Assembly (NCBI RefSeq): GCF_051521505.1 | Contig: NZ_CP150356.1 | Location: forward strand, 8,742,001 to 8,806,000 | Direction of reading: 5' to 3' | Length of the DNA stretch: 64,000 bases | Source: Sorangium sp025924095 | Lineage (GTDB): Bacteria > Myxococcota_A > Polyangia > Polyangiales > Polyangiaceae | Shown: piece after piece, positions 1-8,912 of the stretch | How positions within the stretch are numbered: position 1 is the stretch's first letter | How the letters are laid out: the number at the start of each line of letters is the position of its first letter | Translations under genes and position numbers: made by a program | The notes under the pieces: generated by a model | What the model saw: the letters and a program-made list of their open reading frames with translations, nothing else | Database searches by the model: none | What the model was told of the DNA's origin: nothing

Positions 1-594
1 CGCGTCGCGCTCGGCCGGGGAAAGCACCGTGACCGGGTGCTTCGGATGGCCGCTCGCGCGGTCGAAGAACGGGTGTGGCCACGCCTTGCCGCGGAGCTTC
101 CAGCCGAGCAGCGTTCGGATCGTGCGCGCGAGGAGGCGCACGTTCGGCTTCACCGACCCGGGCGGCGGCTCGCCGACCGCGAACTTGCCGAAGATCCCGC
201 CGCGCGGCGCGCCGAACACCTCGTCGCACGGGCGTGCGCTCGGCGCTTGCTGGAACAGCGCGGTGACGATGCCGACGAACGGCAGCCGCGGCGTGAGCGT
301 GTTGCCGAGCGGCGTCTTGCAACAGCTCGCGTACCAGCGATAGAGGCCCTTCGGCGTGAGGCGCACGGCGGTGATGAGCTCGCTGCCGCGGTCGAACGAC
401 ATCGACGAAGGAGCGACCTGCACGATGTCCGAGCCGCCGTGCTCGTCGAGCAGGTCGGCGCGGCCGAGATGGTGCAGGAATGCCTGACAGTCGTTGCAGT
501 AGCAGACGGCGCGGTTCACCGTGCTCGGCGCGGCATCGCGCACCCATCCATGGACCTTCCCGCAACGACACTGGAGCTCGACGTCTCTGGACAT
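1..594 (-). CDS. DUF6151/GFA-like cysteine-rich protein, open at left edge
   Basis: The frame starts with ATG at 594 and is still open at base 1, so 198 N-terminal residues are visible and the C-terminus is missing. It begins MSRDVELQCRCGKVHG, with cysteines at 9 and 11, then CYCNDC at 31-36 and SCCKTPLGNT from about 90. Such spaced cysteine pairs resemble the zinc sites of the glutathione-dependent formaldehyde-activating (GFA) fold, and the overall text is most like the uncharacterised DUF6151 family. No signal peptide is seen, so it is probably cytoplasmic. It lies 86 bases downstream of the sugar permease gene on the same strand, but nothing ties it to transport. The coding call is secure; the biochemical role is unknown. 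Confidence 0.72.
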   Translation of the reverse strand, partial: MSRDVELQCRCGKVHGWVRDAAPSTVNRAVCYCNDCQAFLHHLGRADLLDEHGGSDIVQVAPSSMSFDRGSELITAVRLTPKGLYRWYASCCKTPLGNTLTPRLPFVGIVTALFQQAPSARPCDEVFGAPRGGIFGKFAVGEPPPGSVKPNVRLLARTIRTLLGWKLRGKAWPHPFFDRASGHPKHPVTVLSPAERDA

Positions 595-680
595 GGGGCT
601 CGCATACCATGTCTCGACGGAGCTGTCCTGGCTCCTGGTCATGGCCGACCTGGATCGACGCGAACGCACGCCCCGAGCGG

Positions 681-1523
681 TCAGGTCTTCACGGCGCCCG
701 CGGTGAGCCCCTGGACGAGGTAGCGCTGGAGCAGGAGAAACCCGGCCACCACGGGCACGCTGACGACCACCGAGGCGGCCATCACCTGGTTCCAGTAGAT
801 GTTCGACTGCGTCGCATACCCCTGCAGCCCCACGGCCAGGGTGCGGCCGTCGTCGCCGGTGAGCACCGAGGCGAACAGGACCTCTCCCCACGCCGTCATG
901 AAGGCATAGATCGCGACCGCGACCACGCCCGGCTTGGCCGCCGGGAGCACGACCCGGAGGAGCGCGGTGAGCGGCCCGGCGCCGTCCACCAGCGCCGCCT
1001 CGTCGAGCTCGCGCGGGATGGTGTCGAAATACCCGGCGATGAGCCAGATCGAGAACGGCAGTGAGAACGTCAGGTACGTGAGGATGAGGCCGAGCCGCGT
1101 CCCGTGCAGCTCGAGCCCGGTGGCCCGCTCGACCGTGACGAAGAGGAGAAACAGCGGGAGCAAGAACAGGATCCCGGGGAACATCTGCGTCGACAGCACG
1201 GTGGTAAGGAACACGCGCCGGCCCCAGAAGCGGTAACGGCTCACCGCATACCCGGCGAGGATCGCCAGCGTCACCGAGAGCACCGTCGCGGCGGCCGCGA
1301 CGACCGCGCTGTTCACGAAGTACCGCGCGAGCGGCACGGTCCGCCACATGTCCACGAACGGCTGCAGCGTGACCTCCGTCGGCACCCAGGTGAAGGGCCC
1401 CTGGACGTCGCGCAGCGGCTTGATCGCCGAGATCAGCATCACGTAGAGCGGGATGACGGTGAAGACCGAGAGCGCCGCGAGCACGGCGCGCCGCAACCAG
1501 ACGACCCACGCAGCCTCACGCAT
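681..1523 (-). CDS. Carbohydrate ABC transporter permease, MalG type
   Basis: This 280-residue integral membrane protein has about six hydrophobic helices and an N-terminal cytoplasmic stub. Near residue 190 it carries the EAA loop of ABC permeases (ELDEAALVDGAGP), the site that docks onto the ATPase. Its length and the phrase VNSAVVAAAATVLSVTLA fit the MalG/UgpE/CUT1 family. The start overlaps the end of the preceding MalF-type gene by 8 bases, so the two are translationally coupled and should form one heterodimeric inner-membrane pore. No ATPase gene follows, so the transporter must borrow a MalK/MsmK-like ATPase from elsewhere. Substrate specificity cannot be read from sequence. Confidence 0.9.
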   Translation of the reverse strand: MREAAWVVWLRRAVLAALSVFTVIPLYVMLISAIKPLRDVQGPFTWVPTEVTLQPFVDMWRTVPLARYFVNSAVVAAAATVLSVTLAILAGYAVSRYRFWGRRVFLTTVLSTQMFPGILFLLPLFLLFVTVERATGLELHGTRLGLILTYLTFSLPFSIWLIAGYFDTIPRELDEAALVDGAGPLTALLRVVLPAAKPGVVAVAIYAFMTAWGEVLFASVLTGDDGRTLAVGLQGYATQSNIYWNQVMAASVVVSVPVVAGFLLLQRYLVQGLTAGAVKT

Positions 1524-2514
1524 GGCGAGCGCTCCTGCCGGTGATCAAGAGATAGCCTGTCGTGACGACGAGCAAAAAGCCGACCAGGAGCACGGACATC
1601 GCCGAGCCCAGCCCGAAGTTCCAGGTGATGAACGACGCCTGGTAGATGTGGATCGCGATGACGTCGGCCTCTGGCGGCGCCGCCCGCCCGAAGAGCGTGT
1701 ACGGCGTCGTGAAGTCGTTGAAGCTCCACAGGAAGAGGACGAGCAGCAGCACCTGGTTGACCGGGCGGAGCATCGGGAGCGTGATCGACCGGAAGCGCGT
1801 CCACGGGCCGGCGCCGTCGACGCTGGCCGCCTCGTAGAGATCCGACGGGATGGCCTGCAGGCCCGCCGTCACCGTGAGGAAGGCGAACGGCCACGTCCGC
1901 CAGATCGCCACCACCACCAGGCTGACGAAGCTGTTGTCGCCGAGCAGCCAGAACGGGCGTTCCTGGACCAGGCCGAGCTGATCGACGAGCACCGTGTTCA
2001 CGATGCCCGTGTCGCGCTGGAGCATGAAGCTCCACGTGATGACGCCGGTGAAGATCGGCATCGCGAACGGGACGAGGAACAGCGTCCGCAGCGCCGAGCG
2101 GCCGCGGAACGGCCTCTGCAGCGCGACCGCGGCGGCCGTCCCGAGGAGCCACGAGCCGCCGACCACGAGGACGCTGACGGCGACCGTGACCGCGAAGGAG
2201 CGCAGGAGCTCGACGCCGACAGGAGAGCTGAAGTCGACCGCGATGCGGTAGTTGGCGAGCCCCGCGAACGGCGCCTTGCCCCAGTGGCGGATATGGCGCT
2301 GCGTGAGCTGGAGGAAGCTCATCCACGTCCCGACGAACATCGGGACGATGTGCACGGCGAGCTCGGCGACGAGCGCGGGCAGCAGGAGGACGTACGGAAA
2401 CGCCCGCGGCCAGCGCGAGCCCACCCGCGGCCTCGCGACGCCGCGCGCCGCGGTGGCCGCCCCGGCGAGCCCGGGCGCGTCCCCCCCGGCGCCCCCCGCG
2501 CTGCCCTCCTGCAT
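1516..2514 (-). CDS. Carbohydrate ABC transporter permease, MalF/UgpA type
   Basis: This 332-residue permease has an extended Ala/Pro-rich N-terminus, then about six membrane helices. Its EAA loop (DLYEAASVDGAGPW) lies near residue 222, in the usual place for CUT1 sugar permeases. The ATG at 2514 shares one base with the TAA of the binding-protein gene, and its own end overlaps the MalG-type gene, which gives a compact operon in the order binding protein, MalF type, MalG type. It should form the transmembrane channel with the MalG-type partner. The first 30 residues are low complexity, and a start slightly downstream is possible. Confidence 0.9.
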   Translation of the reverse strand: MQEGSAGGAGGDAPGLAGAATAARGVARPRVGSRWPRAFPYVLLLPALVAELAVHIVPMFVGTWMSFLQLTQRHIRHWGKAPFAGLANYRIAVDFSSPVGVELLRSFAVTVAVSVLVVGGSWLLGTAAAVALQRPFRGRSALRTLFLVPFAMPIFTGVITWSFMLQRDTGIVNTVLVDQLGLVQERPFWLLGDNSFVSLVVVAIWRTWPFAFLTVTAGLQAIPSDLYEAASVDGAGPWTRFRSITLPMLRPVNQVLLLVLFLWSFNDFTTPYTLFGRAAPPEADVIAIHIYQASFITWNFGLGSAMSVLLVGFLLVVTTGYLLITGRSARHA

Positions 2515-3881
2515 TACTTGCCGCTCGCCATCTGCTGGTTGGCCCTGGTCAGCTTGGCGCGGATCGCGGCCTCGTCCACCGCCTTGCCGGAGGCGGCCTC
2601 GGCCAGGAGATCCTTCATGGCCGTGCCCACGAGCGTCTCGAACTGCGCCGTCTCCTCGATCATCGGCATCGACTCCGCCGTGTCGGCGAGCACCTTCTGG
2701 AACACCTGGATGTTCGCGGTCTTGAAGCGCTCATCCGAGTAGGCCTCCGTCACGACCGGGAGGGAGTTGAAGGCGGCGTTCAGGATCTTCTGCTCCTCGG
2801 CGCTGGTCATGAAGGCGACGAGCTTGAGCGCAGCGTCCTTGTTCTTGCTGTCCTCGAAGACGGCGAGGTTGATGCCGGCGACGTGGCTGTTCACCCGCTT
2901 GCCGTTCGCGGGCAGCGGGTCGGGCAGCGGCATCGGCGCCACGCCGTAGGCGTCGCGGGGGAGGCCGTTCTGCTCGATCGCCGTGGCGGCGTAGCTCTGG
3001 ATCATGAGCATCGCCGCCTTGCCGCCGGCGAAGTCCTTGAGGATCTGCGTGTCGTTCACGTACTCGGCGTTGCTCGGGTTCACGACCTTGTGGACGCTGA
3101 GCAGGTCGATGTACTGCTTGACGCCGGTGACCATCTCCGGGTCGTCGAAGCGCGCCTGCTTGCCGTCGAAGATCTTGGCGCCCTGCTGGCGGCCGAACAT
3201 GAACGCGAAATGGGCGTTCTCGCTGTAGCTCGCGCCCATGATGGCGAGGCCGTAACGGCCGCTCTTCGCGTCGGTCAGCTTCTTGCCGACCGTGATGAGC
3301 TCCGCCCACGTGGCCGGCGGCTTCTCGACGCCCGCGTCGGCGAACATCTTCTTGTTGTAGAAGAGCCCGTAAGCGAGCCCGTAGAGCGGCACCGAGGCGG
3401 GCGGCTGGCCCGGCGCGCCGGTGGCCGACATGCTCGCCGGGATGAACCGGTCCTTGCCGCCGATCTTGGCCAGCGCGGCGTCGTCGAACGGCAGGAACGC
3501 TCCGGTCGCCTGGAGCGACGCAGACCACGAGTTGCCGATGTTGAGGACGTCGGGGCCCTTGCCGCTCGTTGTGGCGCCGAGGATCCGGTTGAGCAGGTCC
3601 GACCAGGGGATGACCTCGAGCTTGACCTTGATCCCGGTCTGCTTCTCGAACTTGTCGAGCTCGGGCTGCAGGATCTTCTTGTCGTCTTCCACGCTGGGCG
3701 CCTGGTTGCTCGCCCAGTACGACAGCATCACCGGCGCGGCCCCCGGCGAAGCCGCCGCGGCCGACCCTGACGGCGAGGACGACGACGACGACGGCGCGTC
3801 GCCCCCGCTCTTGCCGCACGCGGCGGCTCCGAGGGCGAACAGGGCAAATGCGGCTACGGCATCGATCGTGCGTGACCTCAC
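2514..3881 (-). CDS. Extracellular sugar-binding lipoprotein of ABC importer
   Basis: The 455-residue protein starts at GTG 3881, preceded at good distance by GGGAG. It has a lipoprotein signal with lipobox GAAAC (Cys at 22), then a Ser/Ala-rich linker of about 30 residues. The mature domain reads like family-1 solute-binding proteins (MalE/UgpB), for example DKFEKQTGIKVKLEVIPW near the N-terminus and FAGGKAAMLMIQ in the middle. It would be anchored outside the inner membrane, capture an oligosaccharide or sugar derivative and deliver it to the two permeases encoded just downstream. It is the first gene of the operon, so the promoter should lie in the long upstream gap. The ligand is unknown. 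Confidence 0.9.
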   Translation of the reverse strand: MRSRTIDAVAAFALFALGAAACGKSGGDAPSSSSSSPSGSAAAASPGAAPVMLSYWASNQAPSVEDDKKILQPELDKFEKQTGIKVKLEVIPWSDLLNRILGATTSGKGPDVLNIGNSWSASLQATGAFLPFDDAALAKIGGKDRFIPASMSATGAPGQPPASVPLYGLAYGLFYNKKMFADAGVEKPPATWAELITVGKKLTDAKSGRYGLAIMGASYSENAHFAFMFGRQQGAKIFDGKQARFDDPEMVTGVKQYIDLLSVHKVVNPSNAEYVNDTQILKDFAGGKAAMLMIQSYAATAIEQNGLPRDAYGVAPMPLPDPLPANGKRVNSHVAGINLAVFEDSKNKDAALKLVAFMTSAEEQKILNAAFNSLPVVTEAYSDERFKTANIQVFQKVLADTAESMPMIEETAQFETLVGTAMKDLLAEAASGKAVDEAAIRAKLTRANQQMASGK

Positions 3882-4513
3882 GGTGACTCCCTCTCTCTCT
3901 GAAGATTCACACCCTGCCGCGCGGGTCGCGCGAGCCCGGGCAGGCTACCCCCTGCGCGGCGGGGCTTGCAACGGGCAGCGCGGCGGGACGAGCCGCCGCT
4001 CGGCGCCCGATCGCGGGCTCACGACAGAGCGCGCGAGCAGAGCACTTAATCGGTTCAGAGTCAACGGCCAGGAGCGGGCGGCGCGCCCCACCCGACCCGG
4101 GCTCGCGGGCGTGGCCGGCGGCACGGGGGGAGCGCCGCGCCTCCGGCTCCCGGCCGTGTGACGCCGCCATGGCGACCGGGCGACCTCATGCACGCGATGC
4201 ATAACGTCCATGCTGCCTTCGAGCTGGAAGGACGCTGGCGGCTGATTTAAACACCCGTCGTCGCGCCGATTCCACGCGACCTCGCGCGGGCGGTCCCGCT
4301 GGACAGCCGCGCCTCCCCTTGCGCTCGACGTGGGACCCCGACGGGACGCGTCCTCCGCTGACGTTCGCGCCTCGCAGAGCGAGACACGGCACGTGTCCAT
4401 CGCGTCGAGCGCGCGCCCGACAGACGGAGATCGCAGCCCCACGGGCACGCGGCGCAAGGCGGGCGACGAAGCGCGGGGTATCGGGATCCTCGGAGCGACA
4501 GGAGAAGCAACCC
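3882..4513. other. Gene-free divergent region with possible LacI-type operator
   Basis: These 632 bases separate the leftward sugar-transport operon from the rightward protease gene. I find no convincing coding frame. At 4048-4055 lies AATCGGTT, which fits the AANCGNTT core shared by many LacI/GalR-family operators, about 170 bases upstream of the binding-protein start. Sugar importers are often controlled that way, but a single 8-base match is weak evidence. The protease ribosome-binding site (AGGAG) occupies 4500-4504. Confidence 0.35.
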
Positions 4514-5875
4514 GTGCGCGCACCTGTATATGCTTTGCTCTCATTGTGCCTTGTCGCCTGCAGCGTGGAGGGCTACGGCGAGACCTCCGAGGAGATCGCC
4601 GCGACGGACGACGCGCTGATCGGGGGGCAGCCGGCCCTCGAATCGCAGTATGCGTCGACGGTCGCCGGCCCGGGGTGCACCGTGGCGAAGGTCGGGCCAC
4701 GGCACTTCCTGACCGCCGCTCACTGCGTGGATGACGAGTTCACGGCCACCGTGCACCCGGCCTACGGGCCGGGCAGCTCGTACTCGGTCACCACCGACAA
4801 CACGCCCCCGCTCTCGCCGTACGTCAACCTGACGATCCAGCAGACGTACCTCCACCCGGAGTGGATCGAGGACTGCGCCGCCGCGCTGTCGGGGGGAGCG
4901 ACCGATTGCGCGGTCAACGTCCTGAACCCGGGGTACACGCCCGACCTCGCGCTCGTCGTCGTCAACGAGCTCTCGCCGACGATCCCGGCGGCCGTGGTGG
5001 ACGGGGCGCCGGTCGCGGTGGGAGATCCCGTCGTGGCGACCGGCTACGGCTGCGAGGACCCGAGCGGCTCGGGCGGCGGCCTCTTCAAGCTCCAGAACCT
5101 CAGCGCGTCGCCTTCCTCGATCCTGAATCACCCCGGCTCCTACGTCTCCGGCCCCGCCATCAACGACGTCGCGGCGGCGTACGTGCTCACGCCGGGCTAC
5201 GCCAGCAGCACGAGCTACGCCAGCCTGTGCCCCGGCGACTCGGGCGGCCCGCTCTATCGCCAGAGCTCGACCGATCTCGTGGTCGTGGGCGTCAATGCCT
5301 ATTACACGTTCCCGTCCGGCTGGAGCGGCCCGGCTCCCTCGCAGACCAACTGGCACACGCGGCTCGACACCGGGGCGCGCTACCCGGTGACGTCGTGGCT
5401 CCAGGCCCTCGGGGTGAGCGTGATCAACGGCGGCACCGCGCCGACCTGCACCGACGGCGTGCAGAACGGCACCGAGACCGACGTCGACTGCGGCGGCACG
5501 TGCACGGCCGACTGCGCGAACGGCGATACGTGCAACACAGGCGCGGACTGCACGAGCCAGAACTGCGTGGCCGGGATCTGCCAGCCCAGCACCGGGACGG
5601 CGCCGTGCAGCAACCTGTGCACGAGCCCCACCGTGTTCACAGGCCCGGGCTACAGCTCGGGCAATCTCGGCACCGGCGCGCGCTGCTTCGAGACCACGGC
5701 GAACCTGAGCGGCATCAACTGCGGTAACTTCATCAACGGGCGCTCGCTCGCGATCAACGGCGCGGCCGTGACCTGCAACGGCGGCAACGTCACGCCGCCC
5801 GCCGAGCGGAACGGCGGCTACTGCTTCCAGGCCGCCGCCGGCGACCCGGCGTGGGCCTACTTCACCACCTGGTGA
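4514..5875 (+). CDS. Trypsin-like serine protease lipoprotein with Cys-rich and C-terminal binding-type modules
   Basis: I start the gene at GTG 4514 because AGGAG sits 9 bases upstream and a lipoprotein signal follows at once (lipobox VACS); longer in-frame starts lack both. The 453-residue product has an S1 peptidase domain: activation-like DALIGGQPA, TAAHC (His), DLALVVV (Asp) and GDSGGPLY (Ser). A linker of the myxobacterial CTDGVQNGTETDVDCGG type with regularly spaced cysteines comes next. The last 90 residues form a small Cys-containing domain ending AWAYFTTW, which looks like a carbohydrate- or surface-binding module, though I cannot name the family. It is probably an exported, membrane-anchored digestive or processing protease. 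Confidence 0.88.
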   Translation: MRAPVYALLSLCLVACSVEGYGETSEEIAATDDALIGGQPALESQYASTVAGPGCTVAKVGPRHFLTAAHCVDDEFTATVHPAYGPGSSYSVTTDNTPPLSPYVNLTIQQTYLHPEWIEDCAAALSGGATDCAVNVLNPGYTPDLALVVVNELSPTIPAAVVDGAPVAVGDPVVATGYGCEDPSGSGGGLFKLQNLSASPSSILNHPGSYVSGPAINDVAAAYVLTPGYASSTSYASLCPGDSGGPLYRQSSTDLVVVGVNAYYTFPSGWSGPAPSQTNWHTRLDTGARYPVTSWLQALGVSVINGGTAPTCTDGVQNGTETDVDCGGTCTADCANGDTCNTGADCTSQNCVAGICQPSTGTAPCSNLCTSPTVFTGPGYSSGNLGTGARCFETTANLSGINCGNFINGRSLAINGAAVTCNGGNVTPPAERNGGYCFQAAAGDPAWAYFTTW

Positions 5876-5895
5876 GGCGAGCCGCGTCATGACCG

Positions 5896-5926
5896 GTCCG
5901 CGGCCGCCCCCCCGGCGGCCGCGGAC
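5896..5926. terminator. Strong GC hairpin between convergent genes
   Basis: GTCCGCGGCCGCC is followed by a short C-rich loop and its exact complement, giving a 13-base-pair stem. It lies 21 bases after the protease stop and 7 bases from the stop of the convergent peptidase gene. There is no T tract, as is common in very GC-rich genomes, so it would act as a two-way barrier rather than a classic rho-independent terminator. Confidence 0.65.
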
Positions 5927-5932
5927 GCTCGA

Positions 5933-8188
5933 TCACCGGAGCGCCGCCTTCTCCTTCGCCGGCGGCGCATCGAGCCCGAGCTGCTTGAAGAGGAACGCGA
6001 ACACGTCGGCTTGCTCCTCGATCTCCTCCGAGAGCGGCGTCCCGATCCCGTGGCCCGTCGAGCCGCTCGCCCTGAGCAGGATGGGCGCCGAGCTCGACGT
6101 GGCCGCCTGCATCCGCGCCGCCATCTTCCGCGAATGGAACGGGTCCACCCGCGCGTCGTTCGCGCCCGTCAGGAGCAGCGTGGCCGGGTACGCGGTCCCG
6201 TCCTTGACGTGATGGTACGGCGAGTAGGCGTGGAGCGCCTTGAAATGCTCCGGGTCCTTGACCGTGCCGAACTCGGTCACGTTGAACGCCCCGTTCGGCG
6301 TCAGCTCCACCCGGAGCATGTCGTAGATGCCGACGTGCGAGACCACCGCCTTAACCATCTCCGGGTGCTGCGTGAGCTGCGCGCCCATCAGCAGGCCGCC
6401 GTTCGAGCCGCCCATGATCGCGAGCCGGTCCGGGCTCGTCATGCGCCGGTCGACGAGGTGCTTCGCGCACGCCGCGAAGTCGTCGAAGACGTTCTGCTTC
6501 TTCGTCAGGTTGCCCCCGCGGTGCCACGCCTCGCCGAACTCACCGCCGCCCCGCAGGTTGGCGACCGCGAACACCCCTCCCTGGTCGAACCACAGCCGCC
6601 AGATCGGGTTGAACCCGGGAGATACGCTGAGCCCGTAACCCCCGTATCCGGTGAGCAGCGCCGGCGCGGTCCCGTCGAGGGCCGTGTCCTTGCGGCGCAG
6701 GATGCTGATGGGCACCTGGGTCCCGTCCTTCGACGCGCACGCCTCGCGGACGACCTCCACGTCGGCATAGGAGACGGGGGCGGTCATCGCGAGCGGCGTC
6801 TTCGTCACCTTGCCGTCCCTGGCCGAGTACGCGAACCAGGCCGCGGGCTCTGTGTAGCTGACCCCGCGGAAGAGCAGGTCGTCGCCGGTCGCGCGCACGA
6901 GCTGCCGCACCGACGAGACCGGCGGGATCGGCACGGTCCCGAGCGCCTTGCCCTTCAGATCGAAGACGCGGACCTGCGACGGGCCGCCGAGCAGATCCCG
7001 GACGTAGAGCCGCCCCCTCGTGGGCAAGAAGCCCTGGATCACCGCCTCGCTCTCGGGCACCACGAGCTCCGCCTTCGCGAGATCCAGCTTGCCCGGCGCG
7101 AGGCGCACCACCTTGCCGCGCGGCGCGTCCTTGCGCGACAGGAGGTAGAGCCGGTCGTCGGCGCCGAACCCGGCGTGGATGATCTTGTCGGGCAGGTCGG
7201 CGAAGCGGGTCCATTGGCCCGAGGCGTCGAGGAGGTAGTGCCAGTACTCGCCGCCATCGCCGTTCTGCACGCTGGCGAGCACGAGCCTGCCGCTCTCGCT
7301 CGTCGTGAGCTCCACCTCGGCGATGCGGGGGAATTCCTTGCCGAGCGAGTACCTGTCTTCCTTCTCCGGCGCGCCGAGCTTGTGGAAGTAGATCTGCTGG
7401 AAGAAGCCCATGTCCTCCTGCGGGCGCTCGCCGGGGCGCGGGTGGCGGGTGAAATAGAACCCCTTGCCGTCGCCGCTCCAGGCGAGGCTGCCGCCCGCCG
7501 TGCCGCTGCTCGCGTAAGGGATTGTGTCGCCCGTCTCCTTGCCTGTCGCGACGTCGTAGACGCGCACGGTGCCGTTCTCGGTGCCGCCCTCGGACAGCGA
7601 GACAGCCACCTTCTTGCCGTCGCGCGAGGGGACGAACCAGTCGATGGTCGTGTGCCCTTTCGGGTCGACGACCTCCGGGTCGACGAGGATCCGCTCGGAG
7701 GCGGGCTCGCTCGCCGACCTCAGGACCACGAGGAACGGCTGCTGCTTCGGCGGCTGGTCCTTGAGCGCGAAGAGCTGCCCGCCGGCGTCGTCGAGCGCGT
7801 AGTAGTTCGCCGAGGTCGCCGACAGGATCTCCTGCACGCGCGCCCGGACGGCGCCGCGCGCGGGCAGCGCGTCGAGGTAGCCGCGCGAGAGCCGGTTCTG
7901 CTCCGCGATCCAGCGCTGGACCTCGGGAGAGCTCGCGTCCTCGAGCCACTGGTAGTCGTCGACGACCTTTGTGCCATGGTACTCGTTCGTGACCGGCCGC
8001 TTCGCGGTCTGCGGGTACGGAAGGCGAGCTCCCCCTGCCGGGAGCGCGGCAGGCGCGGCGAGCGGCGGCGGGGCCGCGGCGGTGGGGGCCGCGGCCGGCT
8101 CGTCCGGCGGCCTCGGCGCAGGCGCGCTGCACGCCGCGAGCAGCGGCAGCGCCAGGGTGATGGCGGGGATCGTGCGCAGGCGGTTCAT
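5933..8188 (-). CDS. Prolyl oligopeptidase (S9A) lipoprotein
   Basis: The ATG at 8188 gives a 751-residue protein that starts with a hydrophobic signal and lipobox LAAC, so it is exported and lipid-anchored; the frame runs further upstream but without signal-like sequence. An Ala/Pro linker leads to PYPQTAKRPVTNEYHGTKV, the usual entry of the S9A propeller domain, and the seven-bladed propeller fills residues 70-480. The alpha/beta-hydrolase part carries GGSNGGLL (nucleophile Ser), ANDARVDP (Asp) and GSTGHGIGT (His), the complete catalytic triad in family order. It should cleave short peptides after proline. The length is typical of periplasmic myxobacterial and proteobacterial homologues. 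Confidence 0.93.
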   Translation of the reverse strand: MNRLRTIPAITLALPLLAACSAPAPRPPDEPAAAPTAAAPPPLAAPAALPAGGARLPYPQTAKRPVTNEYHGTKVVDDYQWLEDASSPEVQRWIAEQNRLSRGYLDALPARGAVRARVQEILSATSANYYALDDAGGQLFALKDQPPKQQPFLVVLRSASEPASERILVDPEVVDPKGHTTIDWFVPSRDGKKVAVSLSEGGTENGTVRVYDVATGKETGDTIPYASSGTAGGSLAWSGDGKGFYFTRHPRPGERPQEDMGFFQQIYFHKLGAPEKEDRYSLGKEFPRIAEVELTTSESGRLVLASVQNGDGGEYWHYLLDASGQWTRFADLPDKIIHAGFGADDRLYLLSRKDAPRGKVVRLAPGKLDLAKAELVVPESEAVIQGFLPTRGRLYVRDLLGGPSQVRVFDLKGKALGTVPIPPVSSVRQLVRATGDDLLFRGVSYTEPAAWFAYSARDGKVTKTPLAMTAPVSYADVEVVREACASKDGTQVPISILRRKDTALDGTAPALLTGYGGYGLSVSPGFNPIWRLWFDQGGVFAVANLRGGGEFGEAWHRGGNLTKKQNVFDDFAACAKHLVDRRMTSPDRLAIMGGSNGGLLMGAQLTQHPEMVKAVVSHVGIYDMLRVELTPNGAFNVTEFGTVKDPEHFKALHAYSPYHHVKDGTAYPATLLLTGANDARVDPFHSRKMAARMQAATSSSAPILLRASGSTGHGIGTPLSEEIEEQADVFAFLFKQLGLDAPPAKEKAALR

Positions 8189-8631
8189 GCCGTCGAAGCT
8201 AGCCGCGGCCACGGCCGCCGCGAACGAGAATCGGTCCAGCGGGCGGGCGCCTCGCGGTCCTGCAACGGTGCAAGGCCGCCCTCGCAGGATCGAAACCGCA
8301 GCGTCGGTGTCCGAGACAAAAATGCGGGGAAATCCGTAGGGATGGACCTGGTACGGACGGTGCTTATCCCCCGGCCAGCACCGCCGGCGGCCTCCGCTAC
8401 CCCCCGAGGCGCCCGGCGGCGCTGCTATTTTGTCTCCCGATCTCGGGAGCTCGTCCCTCGTCTCCTCGTGGTTGCGGGCGCAGCGAGGGGCGCGGCCAGG
8501 ATCGCGCGAGTTGCTGGAGCCGGTCTGGGCCGGCCGCGCGGGCGCCGGCGTCACGGCGTCAATGGCAGAGGTCGCCCAGGCGCCGCGGGCAGCGCGCGGG
8601 GCGCGGCGCTCTTCGTGCTAGCGTGCGCCGC
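8189..8631. other. Gene-free divergent spacer
   Basis: This is a stretch of 443 bases between the leftward peptidase and the rightward 86-codon gene. I see no supported coding frame or RNA gene here. It presumably contains both promoters, but no clear -35/-10 pair could be picked out. Confidence 0.4.
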
Positions 8632-8892
8632 ATGACGACGACCTACGAGAAAGAAGGAGCGACCCTGACCGCAGACGCCGAGGTCCGCGAGGTCGATGAC
8701 GGCGTCCTGAAGGATCTCGAGTCGAAGTACGCCGACGTGGCCTGCCCGATGCACGGCGGGCCGCCGACCTTCGAGCTCGCCACCGACGGGTCGGTGGTCG
8801 AGCGCTTCTGCTGTCCGGCCCTGCTCTCGATCGTCCGCGAGCTCCAGGTCGCCGCGGGCGAGCGGCCCCCGCCGGCGGATGAGGACGAATAG
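8632..8892 (+). CDS. Small conserved-looking protein of unknown function, CPMHGGPP motif
   Basis: This 86-residue acidic protein starts MTTTYEKEGATLTADA. It contains CPMHGGPPTFEL near residue 43 and FCCPALLSIV near 63, so a Cys-x2-His and a Cys-Cys pair could form a small metal site. The codon pattern is like that of its neighbours, and the ATG at 8632 fits better than the GTG 9 bases upstream, although neither has a strong ribosome-binding site. It has no signal peptide or membrane segment. It ends 20 bases before the convergent LysR gene. I do not recognise the family. Confidence 0.6.
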   Translation: MTTTYEKEGATLTADAEVREVDDGVLKDLESKYADVACPMHGGPPTFELATDGSVVERFCCPALLSIVRELQVAAGERPPPADEDE

Positions 8893-8912
8893 AAAGAGCC
8901 TGTGCTCCCGAG

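Noticed and set aside
6011..8635. Plus-strand frame of about 874 codons opposite the prolyl oligopeptidase
   Set aside because: It is the antisense shadow of a gene with a full catalytic triad; the composition is not protein-like.
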